Positions 43,629 to 55,419 are shown, numbered from the stretch's first letter. The stretch: DNA of 64,000 nucleotides from Bathynomus jamesi (GCA_023014485.1 JAJOZX010001077.1:124001-188000); one strand, 5' to 3'. Notes: generated by a model from the sequence alone, not told the origin. Program-made: numbers and translations.

Positions 43629-44511
43629 CCAAAGATTTAGCGTCCTACCCTTTTTATCTAGATTTGTTTTGAAGGAATTCAAAACAACAGGATCGAGTTG
43701 AAAAAGACCTTTGCTTATGTTGAAGTTATTTGAAAGTTGAATAATGGCAGACTCGAGAATATTTCTATTGACAATGTTGCTCGAATGAAATAAAACTGAA
43801 GCATTATTCCAATCAATACAGTGGGATAACTCTGACAAATGGACAAAAAGAGCACTGGACAACTGTCCTGTTCTGACGGAATATTGATGCTGTTTTATAC
43901 GTGTGCAAATCCTTTCCCGTCTGACCTATGTAAAAGGAATCACATTGTTTACACCCAATTTTATAGATAATGCCTGAATTATTGGTAGGGCTATTTTTTA
44001 CTATGATATTTTTCACAATATTGTTATATGAAAATACTACATTAATATCCAAAAGTTTAAGTACATTAGCAATGCCTAAAAAGCCCGGGAAAAATGGAAG
44101 TACTAAAATATTTTTTGACAAAGTACGTGTGTTATTATTGACACGATAGAAAGTTCGTTTTGCCTTGTTGAGACAAGATTCCATAAACACAGATGGGTAA
44201 CACAGATCACTTCCAATACCGTTGATTTTTTCCAATTCGGCATCGATGTATTCCGGACTGGCGATCCTAAGGGCGCGGAGAAACATTGATGAAAAAATGG
44301 CCTTCTTAGTGGGGGTGTCATGTCCCGAGTAAAAGTGTACGTAGGACAAGTTGTTTGTTGTTTTCCGATAGATACTAAACTTAAAACCTGGGCTTTCCCT
44401 ATGTACACGCACATCCAAAAATGGGATTACTTGTCTTGTTCCACTTCTAAAGTAAACTTAATGGAGGGGACTTGATCATTTAACTGAAGGAGGAAGTTAT
44501 CCAGGTCACGA
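43629..44511 (-). pseudogene. Penelope-like RT C-terminus plus GIY-YIG endonuclease
   Basis: The minus strand reads DLDNFLLQLNDQVPSIKFTL, a frame change near 44425, then FLDVRVHRES/FKFSIYRKTTN, YSGHDTPTKKAIFSSMFLRA (RT thumb), and NNSGIIYKIGCKQCDSFYIG with QTGKDL. The last block is the GIY-YIG nuclease core with its preceding CxxC. A shift near 43905 leads to the end at ILESAIIQLSNNFNISKGLF and NLW. GIY-YIG fused to RT is diagnostic of Penelope-like elements. N-terminal RT parts are absent. Confidence 0.88.
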
Positions 44512-44604
44512 CGGGAAAGGATTTGCACACACGTATAAAACAGCATCAATATTCCGTCAGAACAGGACAGTTGTCCAGTGCTCTTTTTGTCCATTTGTCA
44601 GAGT

Positions 44605-45135
44605 TGTAGTAATGCCAAGTTAAGAATATTAATTAATGTTTAATATAAATTTACTAAAAATTGTGATGATTACGATAAAGCATGTTTGTTAGTTTTAAAT
44701 TGTTTAAAATGGGTACAGTTGGCAGTACTGAAGGGAGCCCAAAGGAGCGGACTGTATACCCATAATACTCAGTCTTGAGGCAACGCGTTACGCGATAGGT
44801 TGACTAAATGTAACGTAAAATTAATTTAGTGAGTGTCCCTCTCCGACCTAAATTATTAGAATATAAATTTCATACTCGCATACCCCTAATTAACTAAACC
44901 ATTTTCGAAATTAATAAAACGTAATAAGTGTTAATAAAGAGTATCAATATACCTCCCCCTCCCCCCTTCGTTTTGTAACGGTTTCAGTCTAGGCGCGCTA
45001 CCATGATATATATACGATACGGCAAAAAGAGTGTAGAGAAACAAAGTGATAAATGAAAGAAAGAGCCGATCGAGAAATAATAGTAGAAAAGAAGCGTAAA
45101 AATAATGAAGATAATAATAAAACGTATTCACTACA
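44605..45135. repeat. LARD-like element left LTR
   Basis: 531 bp. Directly followed by TCTGGTGGCGAGCGGTGG, which starts like a primer-binding site (TGG...). The tRNA was not identified. Confidence 0.88.
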
Positions 45136-48100
45136 TCTGGTGGCGAGCGGTGGTCTTACATCATATTTTGTGAGGCTTACCCACGTGACTAGGATTTCGA
45201 TTAAAATTCTTCAAACCCGGTATATTAGCCAATAGCGTTAATGAATATTTTATTTCGATTATTAAAATATCTAAATGCAAAGTTTATCCCGCTTGCAGGC
45301 AAATTTCGATTTTCATTCCTTAAAATTCATTATAAATGAAAATTCAAAATGGCGCGCCCATTGTTTTCCAAATTTTCCGAGTCACGTCGCTTCAAAATTT
45401 GCGCGTTTGGTTGTGAGATTGAGTCTAGTGACTCAAAAACTTATTTTAGTCGTTAGAGTCGGTAGAAAAACTTGTCCGACTCAATATTGCGAGTCATTAT
45501 TACGTTAAATTTCGTTCATTCGGTCGGAGAGGATATAGTTTGAAAATTATCGTGCTGCCTGAAGACTCAATTTTCTTTCTTTTCGTCTCTTCCACTCTAT
45601 GCCTGTTTCAGCTTACCTTTTTATTCTTTGTTTAAAACTTTTGGAATTAGTAGTAATTGTAATAATAATAAACGATATATAGAAAAATTTGTACGTAAGT
45701 GAATTGTTAGTTTAAATACAGTATGATACACATTTTATATGGTCCTTTCAAAATGTTTTAGCGAAAATTTGTGAGAAATTTTCTGGGTTTCATTAGCAGA
45801 TTTTTGATTATATTTCGATTGTTTGTATATAATAATAGGATTATTTGGTTTATATAGATTTACGGGCTTTTTGCTTCGCTCGCTTCGCGCTATATAGGTT
45901 AAGTTACAGTTAATTGACAGTCGAAAGGTAATCTTAAACATATTAAATTTGTCAGATTATAAGTCGCCGTATAGGATTGTGTTAAATTTCAAAATAAGCA
46001 GAATTCGTTTAACTGAAATAGAGAAATTGTGTTGTAAAATTTTTTATAATTTTTTTTTGTTTTTATATACTCATTAATTATATACTTACTTATTAACTAA
46101 TACGTATTTATTAGTTATATATATAATTACATATATTTATATACCCATAAACTTTGGTAGGTAAGCTGATTATTTTTTTTCTCTCTCTCTTTTCTTTCGG
46201 TCATTTCACGACAATTCCGACATATTTGGTAAAATGGCTATTGTATCGTACTTAAGAAGAATTTCTTGTAGGCCTATCGTAAAATATTGTTCGGAGATTA
46301 ACCGTTATTACGGTATGTCTATTGAGTAGTAAATTCTTAGTTATTTAACAAAATTTTAATTGGTTTAACATAAATAAGCATAGGATTTTTCTTTAATAAG
46401 CACAAATGTTATGCGTTTCTAAATTGTGCTTTTCCGCATAACATTGAATTTATTAATATAGGCCTAAAAGTGCGCAGTAAATTTTATTTTTATTTTGGCG
46501 GCCAATGTGAGTTACGGTACACATTTTACTAAATCTGGAAATTATAATTTTTTTGAATTACAGAAATTTGTGTAGAAAATTTTCTTACGTTTTATAAATT
46601 CATTCAATAATCAATTTTATTTGTACAGGTAGGCCGATTTTTATTTTTCTTTCCAGTTCAATGACAATGGTAAAATTTTTAGTTCAAATTTAGATTGTAT
46701 TCTAAAAAGGATGTTTTAATTTGATATTTTAATTTGGAATTAGAAATGAAAAATGTCTTTTTTTTAGTTCGAGCGTTTGCATGGAAAATATTACGAAATT
46801 ATGTTAGGATATAATGCAGTTTCATTCGGTTAGGGATATTTGTATAGAGGTTCGCTTACAAACAAAGCGACCGCTCTTAATTGTGTAATGTGTTTTTTTG
46901 TTTACAGTGGGTGCGTGTATTTTTTTAGTACATATGATCTATTCTTATTTAGTATAACTATGCAAATTTGTAGTTTCACTTGGAAACGATAAATTACTGA
47001 GATTTTTGTGATTTGCAAACCATACTGGGGTTTCTGTTGAAGGAGAGAGTTGTATCTCAGATGTAATTTGCGAATTGCGAGTTCAATTCATATGAAATTT
47101 GACGTTTCAAGTTGGAATTACTGTATTAAAATAATTTTTGGTAGTAATATTTAAATTTTTTTACTTTTTAATAACTGTTTAGAAAATTATTATTGTTTAA
47201 ACCTTCAGTCGGAGTTAACTAATGCATTTGAAACATTGACTCAAGTGTACACTCGGAAATGGAGCCTTAGATAGCCAGTAACGTTTTTGTGGCGTCTTTG
47301 TGTGCTCCTCCTCAAAGCAAGAGGGTTCATGATTGTCAGAGAATGGATGACATGAAGTTTCTGGGGTTCATTTTTGTCTTTTGTATTTAGAGGTATTGAG
47401 GTGATTTCTGACGATAGTTTGAACAATAATAATTCTTAAATTATACTAACAGTTACTATGTATGGGCGCTTTATATTTATACTGTACAATTTTGTTTAGC
47501 GTTTTATGACTTTTTTTATCTTCTCTGCTGTAACTGCCATAAGTGACCTTATTGGTAGCTAGATTTGATTAAATTTTTGCGAAATTTTTTATATTTTTTC
47601 CGTGAATTTGGCCAGAGCAAATGTGTAGTTATTGTTTCGAAGTGAACTGTCGAGAAAATTCGATAAATTAAAAATGAAATGATAAGCAGTACAGAAACGT
47701 TTCGAATAAACTTTTTTTTTCAAAATTGCAAAGGCTCGTTTGGGAGTCAACCAAGTTGAATCCGAGTTCCATCAAGTGAGTTTAGTCGACCGGATAGGTG
47801 ATCGATCACCAATGAGAGAGAGAGAAGAGAAACCAGAATGCGCATGGACTTGGCGCAGGATGGTTTCGGAAGAGAAGAGAGAAACCGAATGCGCATGGAC
47901 TTGGCGCAGGACAGTTTCGGAAGAGAAGAGAAATTTACGTGTGCAGGGTCTTGGCACACGAAAGTTTCGATCGAAGATGGTCTACTGGTATTTTTCGGGC
48001 AGTAGCTGGTCACGTTGCTCGAATGCTTCGCTAAATATGTGTCACAGCGCGCGGTAGACAAGCCACGAGAGCTTGAACGGGTGCCTACGACTGTACTGTC

Positions 48101-49078
48101 CATACAGACATACAGTAGGTTCGTTGGGAAACGGCCTACGGCGGAGTCATCGTTTGATTGTTGCCAGTAGAAGAGTCTTTCAGCTGGACGTAGGAAGAGC
48201 AGCGTTCACCGACAAAAGTGGAGATGAGACAAGGCGAGTTTCTTCATCGACTTCTAGAATTGCAAATTCCGTCCAATTCCAGCGCGTGGTCCCGCTTTCA
48301 GATATCTCCCCCCCTGATCCTTTTAGAATTGGACGTCTCTTGTTTTTTTTTTCGCCATTGGAGAGAGAGCGGAACCATTATAGCGTGCTGCCCTGTTGCA
48401 TGTTGATTGATGCAATCCCTTGCATTCTAGCGAAGTGAGTAGGAGAGCTGCGATTGAAAATTGAAATCCGTTGTCAGCGTGCGGAGTGTCATCTAAACAA
48501 CGTCCAGCAAATAAATGTACTGATTATTATCTAATGAAATTATAAGTGAAAAGGGTCCGATTATTGCCCATATTTGTTGTGTTTTTCGTGAAATAGTATG
48601 TGCGCTCTTGGTCAGTATTTTATGTAAACTTTTTCTTATTTTTTTTCTATGTTGCCCTGATAGTAACTGTATAACTATACAAATAATTGTTTCGAATGTA
48701 AAGCGATCGTTGATGAGAAATCGCGGGAATAGATTGTGAACTTGAGATTTGTGTAGCCACTGTAAGAAAATTTTCCGTTATTTTTTTTGGCATGTATAGA
48801 TTAGTTACAGGTTGTAATTTAATTATTAGAGTGAAATGTTATTTTATGCAAATGTGAAAATTATAAAGTTTTCGGTTTTTATAATATGATACAATATATG
48901 TATGGGAATTGTCATTCTATTATTTCTTGTCTATTTCTAAACTTTGAATTGTTAAAGAAAAAAAAAAAAAAAAAAAATTGCAAAATATGTAAGTTTGTTG
49001 AATAAATTTATTGAAATTTGTTAAACGATATTAATAAGTTTTCTAATGAAAAACTTATTTTCAAGGGGGTGATGCGAG
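45136..49078. other. LARD-like interior, no coding recognised
   Basis: Mostly AT-rich, with a less AT-rich part at 47730-48450. There a ~51-bp unit (GAATGCGCATGGACTTGGCG) is repeated at 47836 and 47887, with a third diverged copy after it. The longest frames (105-121 codons) lie in this part and show no known motif. A CAAGGGGGTGATGCGAG tract before the right LTR could be the polypurine primer. Confidence 0.6.
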
Positions 49079-49609
49079 TGTAGTAATGCCAGTTAAGAAT
49101 ATTAATTTGTTTAATATAAATTTACTAAAAATTGTGATGATTACGATAAAGCATGTTTGTTAGTTTTAAATTGTTTAAAATGGGTACAGTTGGCAGTACT
49201 GAAGGGAGCCCAAAGGAGCGGACTGTATACCCATAATACTCAGTCTTGAGGCAACGCGTTACGCGATAGGTTGACTAAATGTAACGTAAAATTAATTTAG
49301 TGAGTGTCCCTCTCCGACCTAAATTATTAGAATATAAATTTCATACTCGCATACCCCTAATTAACAACCATTTTCGAAATTAATAAAACGTAATAAGTGT
49401 TAATAAAGAGTATCAATATACCTCCCCCTCCCCCCTTCGTTTTGTAACGGTTTCAGTCTAGGCGCGCTACCATGATATATATACGATACGGAAAAAAGAG
49501 TAGAGAAACAAAGTGATAAATGAAAGAAAGAGCCGATCGAGAAATAATAAAGTAGAAAGAAGCGTAAATAAATAATGAAGAAAGTAAATAATAAAAAGTA
49601 GTCACTACA
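49079..49609. repeat. LARD-like element right LTR
   Basis: 531 bp, aligned throughout to the left LTR, with small differences such as CCAGTTAAG for CCAAGTTAAG. GAGT follows. Confidence 0.88.
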
Positions 49610-49613
49610 GAGT

Positions 49614-49814
49614 TATCCCACTGTATTGATTGGAATAATGCTTGTTTTATTTCATTCGAGCAACATTGTCAATAGAAATATTCTTGAGTCTGCCATTATT
49701 CAACTTTCAAATAACTTCAACATAAGCAAAGGTCTTTTTCAACTCGATCCTGTTGTTTTGAATTCCTTCAAAACAAATCTAGATAAAAAGGGTAGGACGC
49801 TAAATCTTTGGTAA
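49614..49814 (+). pseudogene. Penelope-like protein C-terminal end (second copy)
   Basis: Encodes SNIVNRNILESAIIQLSNNF, NISKGLFQLDPVVLNSFKTN and NLW, then stop. It matches the end of the minus-strand copy almost residue for residue, the visible change being a lost stretch after WNN. It is the fragment left downstream of the LTR insertion. Confidence 0.8.
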
Positions 49815-50031
49815 ATTTGTAAGCTACTTTATTAACTTTTAATCTTCAATTTATTTTTATATATATCGAAACTTGACTCTAAAAAGGCAAAGTGTTAAAC
49901 CCGGGCGTATCTCCAGTATAAATTTGTATTATTTTTATAACTCATTTGATCTTGTGCTAAAAATCGATATGCCTCTTTGTTAATCCTCTAATCCTTAATT
50001 TTTAAGTTTTATTTTTACTTCTCCGTTTATT

Positions 50032-50074
50032 GCATATATATATATATATATGTGTATGTGTGTAGATATGTATG

Positions 50075-50123
<49 letters not shown>

Positions 50124-50130
50124 ATATATG
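50032..50130. repeat. (TA)n-rich microsatellite
   Basis: TA and TATG tracts inside the Penelope-like 3' module. Confidence 0.88.
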
Positions 50131-50219
50131 TTTGTGTGTATGTATGTTATTTATTTATATATATATTTTTTTTTTCTTTCTGTAACCTATATATAGGCCG
50201 TAACCTTTTATGTATTTCA

Positions 50220-50259
50220 GTGTTCCTGAGGATGTCATTAGACGAAAGCGCTTGAGCAC
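50220..50259 (+). ncRNA. Hammerhead-ribozyme-like motif, family A, plus copy
   Basis: GTGTTC (stem I 5'), CTGAGGA (matches CUGANGA exactly), one extra T, stem II GTC-ATTA-GAC, GAAA, then GCGCTT and GAGCAC (stem I 3'; 6 pairs including one G-U). Stem III would be the palindromic AGCGCT with no loop, workable only as a dimer. Hammerheads with very short stem III are known in Penelope-like elements. Confidence 0.55.
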
Positions 50260-50351
50260 CGTTTTGTGTTTCCTTTCCTTCGTGGTTTTACTCATCATAA
50301 ATATTTTTCACGTGTTACTTTCGTGAAATAATTTTCATATATATTATATAT

Positions 50352-50714
50352 CCCCCTCGATTAGGTACTCCGGCTTGCCGGGCCGAGGGGGCTCGCACAC
50401 CTCGTGGGTTGTTGGGGTTTCCTAAACTCCTTGCGGGGTGTGGGCAAAGAGTTACCTAGTTGCGTTTTTTTTCCTCCCCTTTTTTCCGTATCTCCCGGAA
50501 TTTCTTTTGTCTTGACTCGGTCTTGGGCCTCTGTCAATTGTAATATCCCCTTCCTCTGTTTGTATTTTGCAGTCTTGAGGTCATCGGGTGCACCCAGCGG
50601 GGCATCGCTCCGAGGCTGAGCCGTGCTCTGGGGACGGTACGGGCGCCCGGACCGCTGCTGCGTCTGGATTGGGTCTTTGCTAGGCCCTTAACGGACAAAT
50701 CTCCGTAGAGTCAA
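50352..50714 (+). other. I-like element 5' UTR, first part
   Basis: GC-rich, non-coding, starting CCCCCTCGATTAGGTACTCC. It is contiguous with 52279 once the hAT-type insertion and one AGAGTCAA copy are removed. Confidence 0.65.
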
Positions 50715-51280
50715 TAGTGATGTAAGTCGTTTTTATTGTCGTTTTTTTTGTTTAAAACGAAGATAGTCTGTTTTTTTTGTTTTAAACTTATTCAATATTT
50801 TTCTTCCTTTAATCTAATATTAGTATTACCTATAATTTACTATACTACCATGCTTATACAGTTATACCTAGTATACATATATAGTCATCTTTTAGAAAAA
50901 CTGAATCACGCAAAAAGTATATAATAGAAAGGAAAAACAAACCCTCATTTTTTATATGTATATATATTTTTGAACTAGAACATAAAACATTCTTCCTTGT
51001 TTCAAACAATATACATAATTGTGATTGGCAAGAGTACCAGTATATATATTCCAGATAGAAAAAAAAATATTCACCTTTTTTGAACCTTTTTGTTAACCTA
51101 ATGTTGTTTAACCTTCATTTCCATGGAAGAATCATCACTAGATTGGGTAGAGCATATATGCTAGTTTCAATATCACAGGTACTGGTATAATATACATAAT
51201 AAAAATACATAATACTGGTATAAAATAATATATATAATTGTGATTGGCAAGAATACCAGTATATATATATATATATATAT

Positions 51281-51318
<38 letters not shown>

Positions 51319-52270
51319 TCCAAATAGAAAAATATAAAAAATATAAATATTCATCTTTCTTTAACCTTTGTGTTAACCTAATGCTGTTTAACTTTCATTA
51401 TCTGATTCTATTTCCATTGAAGAATCATTATCACTAGATTGATTAGAGCATATAGTTTCAATATCATAGGTACTGGTACTTATTGCAGATTTGGATGTTG
51501 ACGAAGCCAATGTAGCACCATGTTTTACTTCACTTTCTTAGAATTTTGCATTTTGGGATATAAATACTAGCTTTGCTGCTCTGTCTGTGCTTAATCGGTT
51601 TCTTTTGGCTGTATGGATATTACTGGATGTGCTAAATGATTTCGGAGGTAATGAAAGGGCGAAATAGAGGTGTATGAGTTTGTGTAGGTATATATGTGAG
51701 TATGCGTGCGTATGTATCTGGAATTCTGGATGTATGCGTGTGTATGGGTATATAATAGATATAAATATGTATATAAGTATTTATGTATATATTGGTATAT
51801 ATGTATATGGGTGTGTGTGTATGTATATATATGGATGGTCTCGGGGGGGAAAATATGTCATCGCGGGTCTAAAGGATAGTTAAGTGGGAGATTCAAAATC
51901 CGAGGCATGGATGGGAGAGTCCTGGAAAGGTTGGACAATGGGCAGTCAGCTCCCAGCCAGTGTTCTCGCAAGTTTAATGGATCTAAGATACAAGACTTTC
52001 AGTGCAAGAAAGAGGCCAGTTTTTTTCTGTAAATAGGCTGAAAAGGACATTCTATACTGGTACCATATGGCCTATTTTATTATTTATTTATTTATTTTTA
52101 TAATATATATCATTGCAAAAGTATACCTTATAATTAAATTGGCAATATCTATATTAATTATTAAAAAAAACAAAAAAAAAACAAAAAAAATAAAAAACAA
52201 ATAAAACGACAAAAAAAAAAACAAAAAAAAACAACATGGACATAAAAAAAACCGTTTTTTAACATCACTA
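50715..52270 (-). mobile_element. hAT element, non-autonomous, with perfect 8-bp duplication
   Basis: Termini TAGTGATGTAAG and CTTTTTTAACATCACTA are inverted around TAGTGATGT. AGAGTCAA is present exactly on both sides (50707-50714 and 52271-52278). Two internal blocks are direct duplicates: about 50960-51190 and 51230-51480, sharing ATTGTGATTGGCAAGA and GAAGAATCAT. The right portion is A/T-homopolymer rich. Confidence 0.85.
51480..51655 (-). pseudogene. hAT C-terminal dimerisation remnant
   Basis: The minus strand reads PPKSFSTSSNIHTAKRNRLS and TDRAAKLVFISQNAKF, resembling the end of the hAT dimerisation domain (R.RLs...ae.LvFi..N). One stop follows. It supports the hAT assignment of this element. 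Confidence 0.6.
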
Positions 52271-52348
52271 AGAGTCAATCTGCTGTTTTTAAAACAAGTC
52301 AGGTTGGGGGGGCGGGCTACCCGGGACGTTGGGCCTGCGCCTTGAAAG

Positions 52349-53340
52349 ATGCAGCGGCGGATGGTGCATTGCCTCGGGTCCGAGGCTGTCCTTTTTGTAA
52401 TGCTATTGTTTATGGGTTCAATTTCAAAACTTCAATCCCCTCTTGTTGACGACTCTGGCCCGTCCTTGGATTTGGATAAGACTTCTACTTCTGGTCATTC
52501 AGCGGCCTCTGCCTCCACTGGATTGACCTTAAAGCCGTATGGCCCCCTCTCGTCCTCTGCGGCGTCTGGCTCTCGTGGCCGGACTCGTGGTGGCCGTAGG
52601 GCGGGGTCTTTGCGGCTCTCATTCTCTCGCCCACTCTCGGTTACCGTCACACATGGACCTGTCTCTGCTGTCAATTTCTGTCCGGTGGACAGGTTCCTTG
52701 TTCTCCGCCCTTCCGGGCAACTCGGAACGGGTGTTTCAGCGTCTTAAGACGGTGGGGGTTCCCTGTCGTTATGATATTCGCCCTCTGAAGGATGGGTCTC
52801 TTTTGAAGTCCCGTTCTTCGGGGGTGACTGAGTCCCTTCTACAGTTGCAGGATGTTCTGGATTGCAGAGTTTCTGTGACTCCCCATCCGCAACTGAATAG
52901 CTGTCAGGGCACCATTTTCGCTTCCCGTCTGCTGTCAATACCGGTTGGCGAGTTGCAGGAGGATCTTGCCCCCCAGGGGGTAACGAAGGTCTTCCGCTTT
53001 TCGTCGCGCCGGGATGGTGCTCTTACCCCGTCCGCTCGTCTGCTCCTGACCTTTGACTCCCTTGTGCCTCCGGCCCAGGTGTTATGGGGCGTGGGTGATC
53101 GCCGGTCGTTCGTGTGAGTTTTCGGTGCGACCGTATGTGCCTGACCCGGTTCGCTGCTTCGGCCATGTTAGCTCTGCGTGCCGCCGTGAGGGTAAGCTGT
53201 GTCTGCTGCGGTGGGCCTGCGCATCCTCCTCCATGCACGAAGCCCCCGCAGTGCTCGAACTGTTCGGGGGCCCACCCACCCTTCCTCCTCTTGGGACTAC
53301 CCCGTTTTCAAGTTTGAATTCGAGGTGCGATCCTTAAGAA
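52349..53340 (+). pseudogene. I-like ORF1 (gag-like), frameshifted
   Basis: The ATG at 52349 (MQRRMVHCLGSEAV) opens a Ser/Gly-rich N-terminus. A frame change near 52600 leads to SVRWTGSLFSALPGN, GVPCRYDIRPLKDGSLL, LNSCQGTIFASRLLSI and QGVTKVFRFSSRRDG, the RRM-like gag core. After another shift near 53090, SVRPYVPDPVRC is followed directly by FGHVSSACR, so the first zinc knuckle lacks its CxxC spacing. CCGGPAHPPPC and PQCSNCSGAHP (second and third knuckles) are in yet another frame. ORF1 proteins coat retroelement RNA; this one is broken. Confidence 0.78.
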
Positions 53341-54344
53341 CTACCGGATTCCTTAGTGCCCGGCGCGCGATAGGGTCCGTGACCGGGAGCCGCGGCGGGG
53401 GTTGTCCTATGCTGCGGCTCTTGGCTCCGGCGGGTCCTCGGGCCCCTCCCGTGTTACCCCGCTGCCTACCGGAGTGGTGCTCCGCCCGGGAAGTTCCGGG
53501 GGTTGGTGGTCCTCCTGGCGCCGCGGGACCTTGTCCCTCTGCCTCACTTTCAGTCATCCCGTCTGATTCCCTGCCTACAAGTGCCCCTTCTCCCTCTCCG
53601 GCCTTGGGGTCTGGATCCTTGCCTACCCGTCTCTCGGGTGGGGAAGGTGATGCCCCGAAGGGGAGGAGGAAGCGTCGCCGTGGTCGGAGTCCTCCAGACC
53701 CGATCATGACCTCTGCTCGCCCTGCTTCCCCTTCTTCACCGGAGGGGAAGCGGTGCGCCGCTCCTAATCTACTCGGGACTCCCACCCCTATACGGAGGGC
53801 TGGTGGGGCGTCACCTCCCGGTGTCCCGACTACTGTCCGGGTGTCGGTTGAGGTACACCGCCCGATGACACCCTCGATTACTGACTCGGTTCCCATGATG
53901 GACCCGGTCGAGAGGGGTCTGGCCCTTCTTCATGGAGTCTCCCTTCGGCTCCTGTTGAGAGTGGTCGGGTCTCTCTCCTGGATCTACCTTTCCCACCTGT
54001 GGTGGATCTTTCCTCCCCCCCCCTCCCGTCAGCACTTGTCTGGTGTGACGAGCCCTCGAACATCTGGTTCTCCCCCCCCCCCCTCTGGTGGGGAGTCGGG
54101 GATTTCGGCTGGGCCCGTCTCGTCGTCTGCCCCCCTCTGAACTCCCTGTTCCACTTTCCCACTCTCGTTCTACTACGGGTGAAGCAGCTGCGGAGTCGGT
54201 GGTCCCTGCCCCCCCCCCCCGTTCGGGGTGAGTCGGGGAAGCCGATTCCGTCCCTGGTTACGGACCGTTGAGTTTGCTGCTCAGCTTGGTCCATGGCTAT
54301 TTCTCTGTTTTCTCTGCCTTTTATTCTGCCCCTTCCCCTTACAG

Positions 54345-55262
54345 TTCCATTTTGCAATTTTGCATTGGAACTGTAGGGGGCTTTTAGCTAACTGGGAGAA
54401 CCTAGCCTCCCTGCGCTTGTCTCCAGGAGACTATCCTAGCTGCGCGGGGGCTCCCTCGCCTCTCTGGCTACGTTTGTTTCCCTTGCACCCCGGATGAGCA
54501 CACACACGGGCGGGGTGCGGCGATTTATGTTCACCATCCGTTACCCTCGCGCGGTGTGCCTCTTCGTACTTCTTTGCAGGCTGTGGCTGTGCGGCTCTTC
54601 TTAGATCGCCAGTACACTGCCTGCTCGATCTACATTCCTCCTCATGACCCTCCTTCTCGCGACGCGGTTCGCGAGTTGGTGGTGCAACTGCCTCGGCCGT
54701 TTCTCCTCCTCGGGAACTTTAATAGTCGCGACCCGGCTTGGGGAGATGTGCGGTCGACAAATGTGGCTGGTATGTTGCTCTCCTTAATGGAGGAACTTTC
54801 CTTTACTTACCTCAATTCTGGCGGACCTACCTATTTTCACGAACCCACGGGTTCATTTACCTGTATTGATCTCTGCTTGGTGTCCCTCGATGCCCTACTC
54901 GATTTTTCGTGGAGGGTGTTGTGTTGGGGGGACTCTTATGGCAGTGATCATTACCCAGTCTGTCTTGAGCCGGTCGGACCGCAACCGGGTGTCTCGTCTC
55001 GACCGAGGTGGTGCCTGGCGCGGGCTGACTGGCCATCCTTCAGAGTTCATTCCGTCATTGCCTGTTCGGTTTTGGACTTTGGCTCTGTGGATGAGAGCTT
55101 GGAGTTCTTCGAGCGGGTGGTGATGGGCGTAGCGGACTGTATTCCTCAATCTTCCGGTAACCCGCGGACGCGTAGCGTGTCGTGGTGGACTCCAGCATGT
55201 CACCAGGCGGTGTGTGAGGAAGAGGGCAACGCGCCGCTTCCACCGCACGGACCACTTGATTG
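54345..55262 (+). pseudogene. I-like ORF2: apurinic-type endonuclease
   Basis: FAILHWNCRGLLANWENL (endonuclease N-terminus) is followed by a frame change near 54490, then AAIYVHHPLPS, CSIYIPPHDPPSRDAV, LLLGNFNSRDPAWGD, FTCIDLCLVS and YGSDHYPVCLEP (His of the active site). The domain nicks target DNA. The usual GDFN motif reads GNFN, replacing a conserved acidic residue. A short-range shift and later stops make the ORF discontinuous. Confidence 0.82.
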
Positions 55263-55419
55263 AGATGCGGCGGGCGAAGGCTTTCGCCCGTCGGGCCTCT
55301 TGGCGGGCTTTTGTATCTGGCATTTCCTCGTCTACCCCTTCTGCTGCTGTGTGGCGGAAGGTACGTAGTATCGAGGGAAGCCGGTCCCTACTCGTCGCCC
55401 TGTCCTTCGAAACGGGGAC

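Larger units (their letters stand above)
43200..44511 (-). mobile_element. Penelope-like retroelement, family A, minus-strand copy (3' part)
   Basis: It contains the RT C-terminus, GIY-YIG domain and 3' non-coding module of a Penelope-like element, ending at a hammerhead-like motif and a TA tract. At about 44511 it meets a second copy in the opposite orientation. Such inverted partial copies are typical of Penelope-like elements. Confidence 0.85.
44605..49609. mobile_element. LTR retrotransposon without visible gag-pol (LARD-like)
   Basis: Direct repeats of 531 bp at 44605-45135 and 49079-49609 start TGTAGTAATGCC and end CACTACA. The target duplication is GAGT (44601-44604 and 49610-49613). 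The repeats differ by scattered small indels and substitutions, a few per cent by eye. The 3.9-kb interior has no retroelement coding motif in any frame I could recognise. This fits a large retrotransposon derivative mobilised in trans. Confidence 0.85.
44511..50300 (+). mobile_element. Penelope-like retroelement, family A, plus-strand copy, split by an LTR element
   Basis: 44511-44604 matches the complement of 43863-43920 onward. After the LTR element the copy resumes at 49614 with the next bases (CAGAGTTATCCCACTG when joined). It continues through the C-terminal coding end (49814), the 3' module and the hammerhead-like motif at 50220-50259. The right limit is approximate. Confidence 0.82.

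Noticed and set aside
52078..52262. Possible poly-A tail of a retroelement
   Set aside because: A-rich homopolymer DNA lying inside the hAT-type element, whose terminus and target duplication come after it.
53199..54357. Long overlapping frames on both strands in GC-rich DNA (up to 313 codons)
   Set aside because: Pro/Arg/Ser-rich readings of a GC-rich retroelement in wrong frames; the gag and ORF2 motifs occur in other frames.
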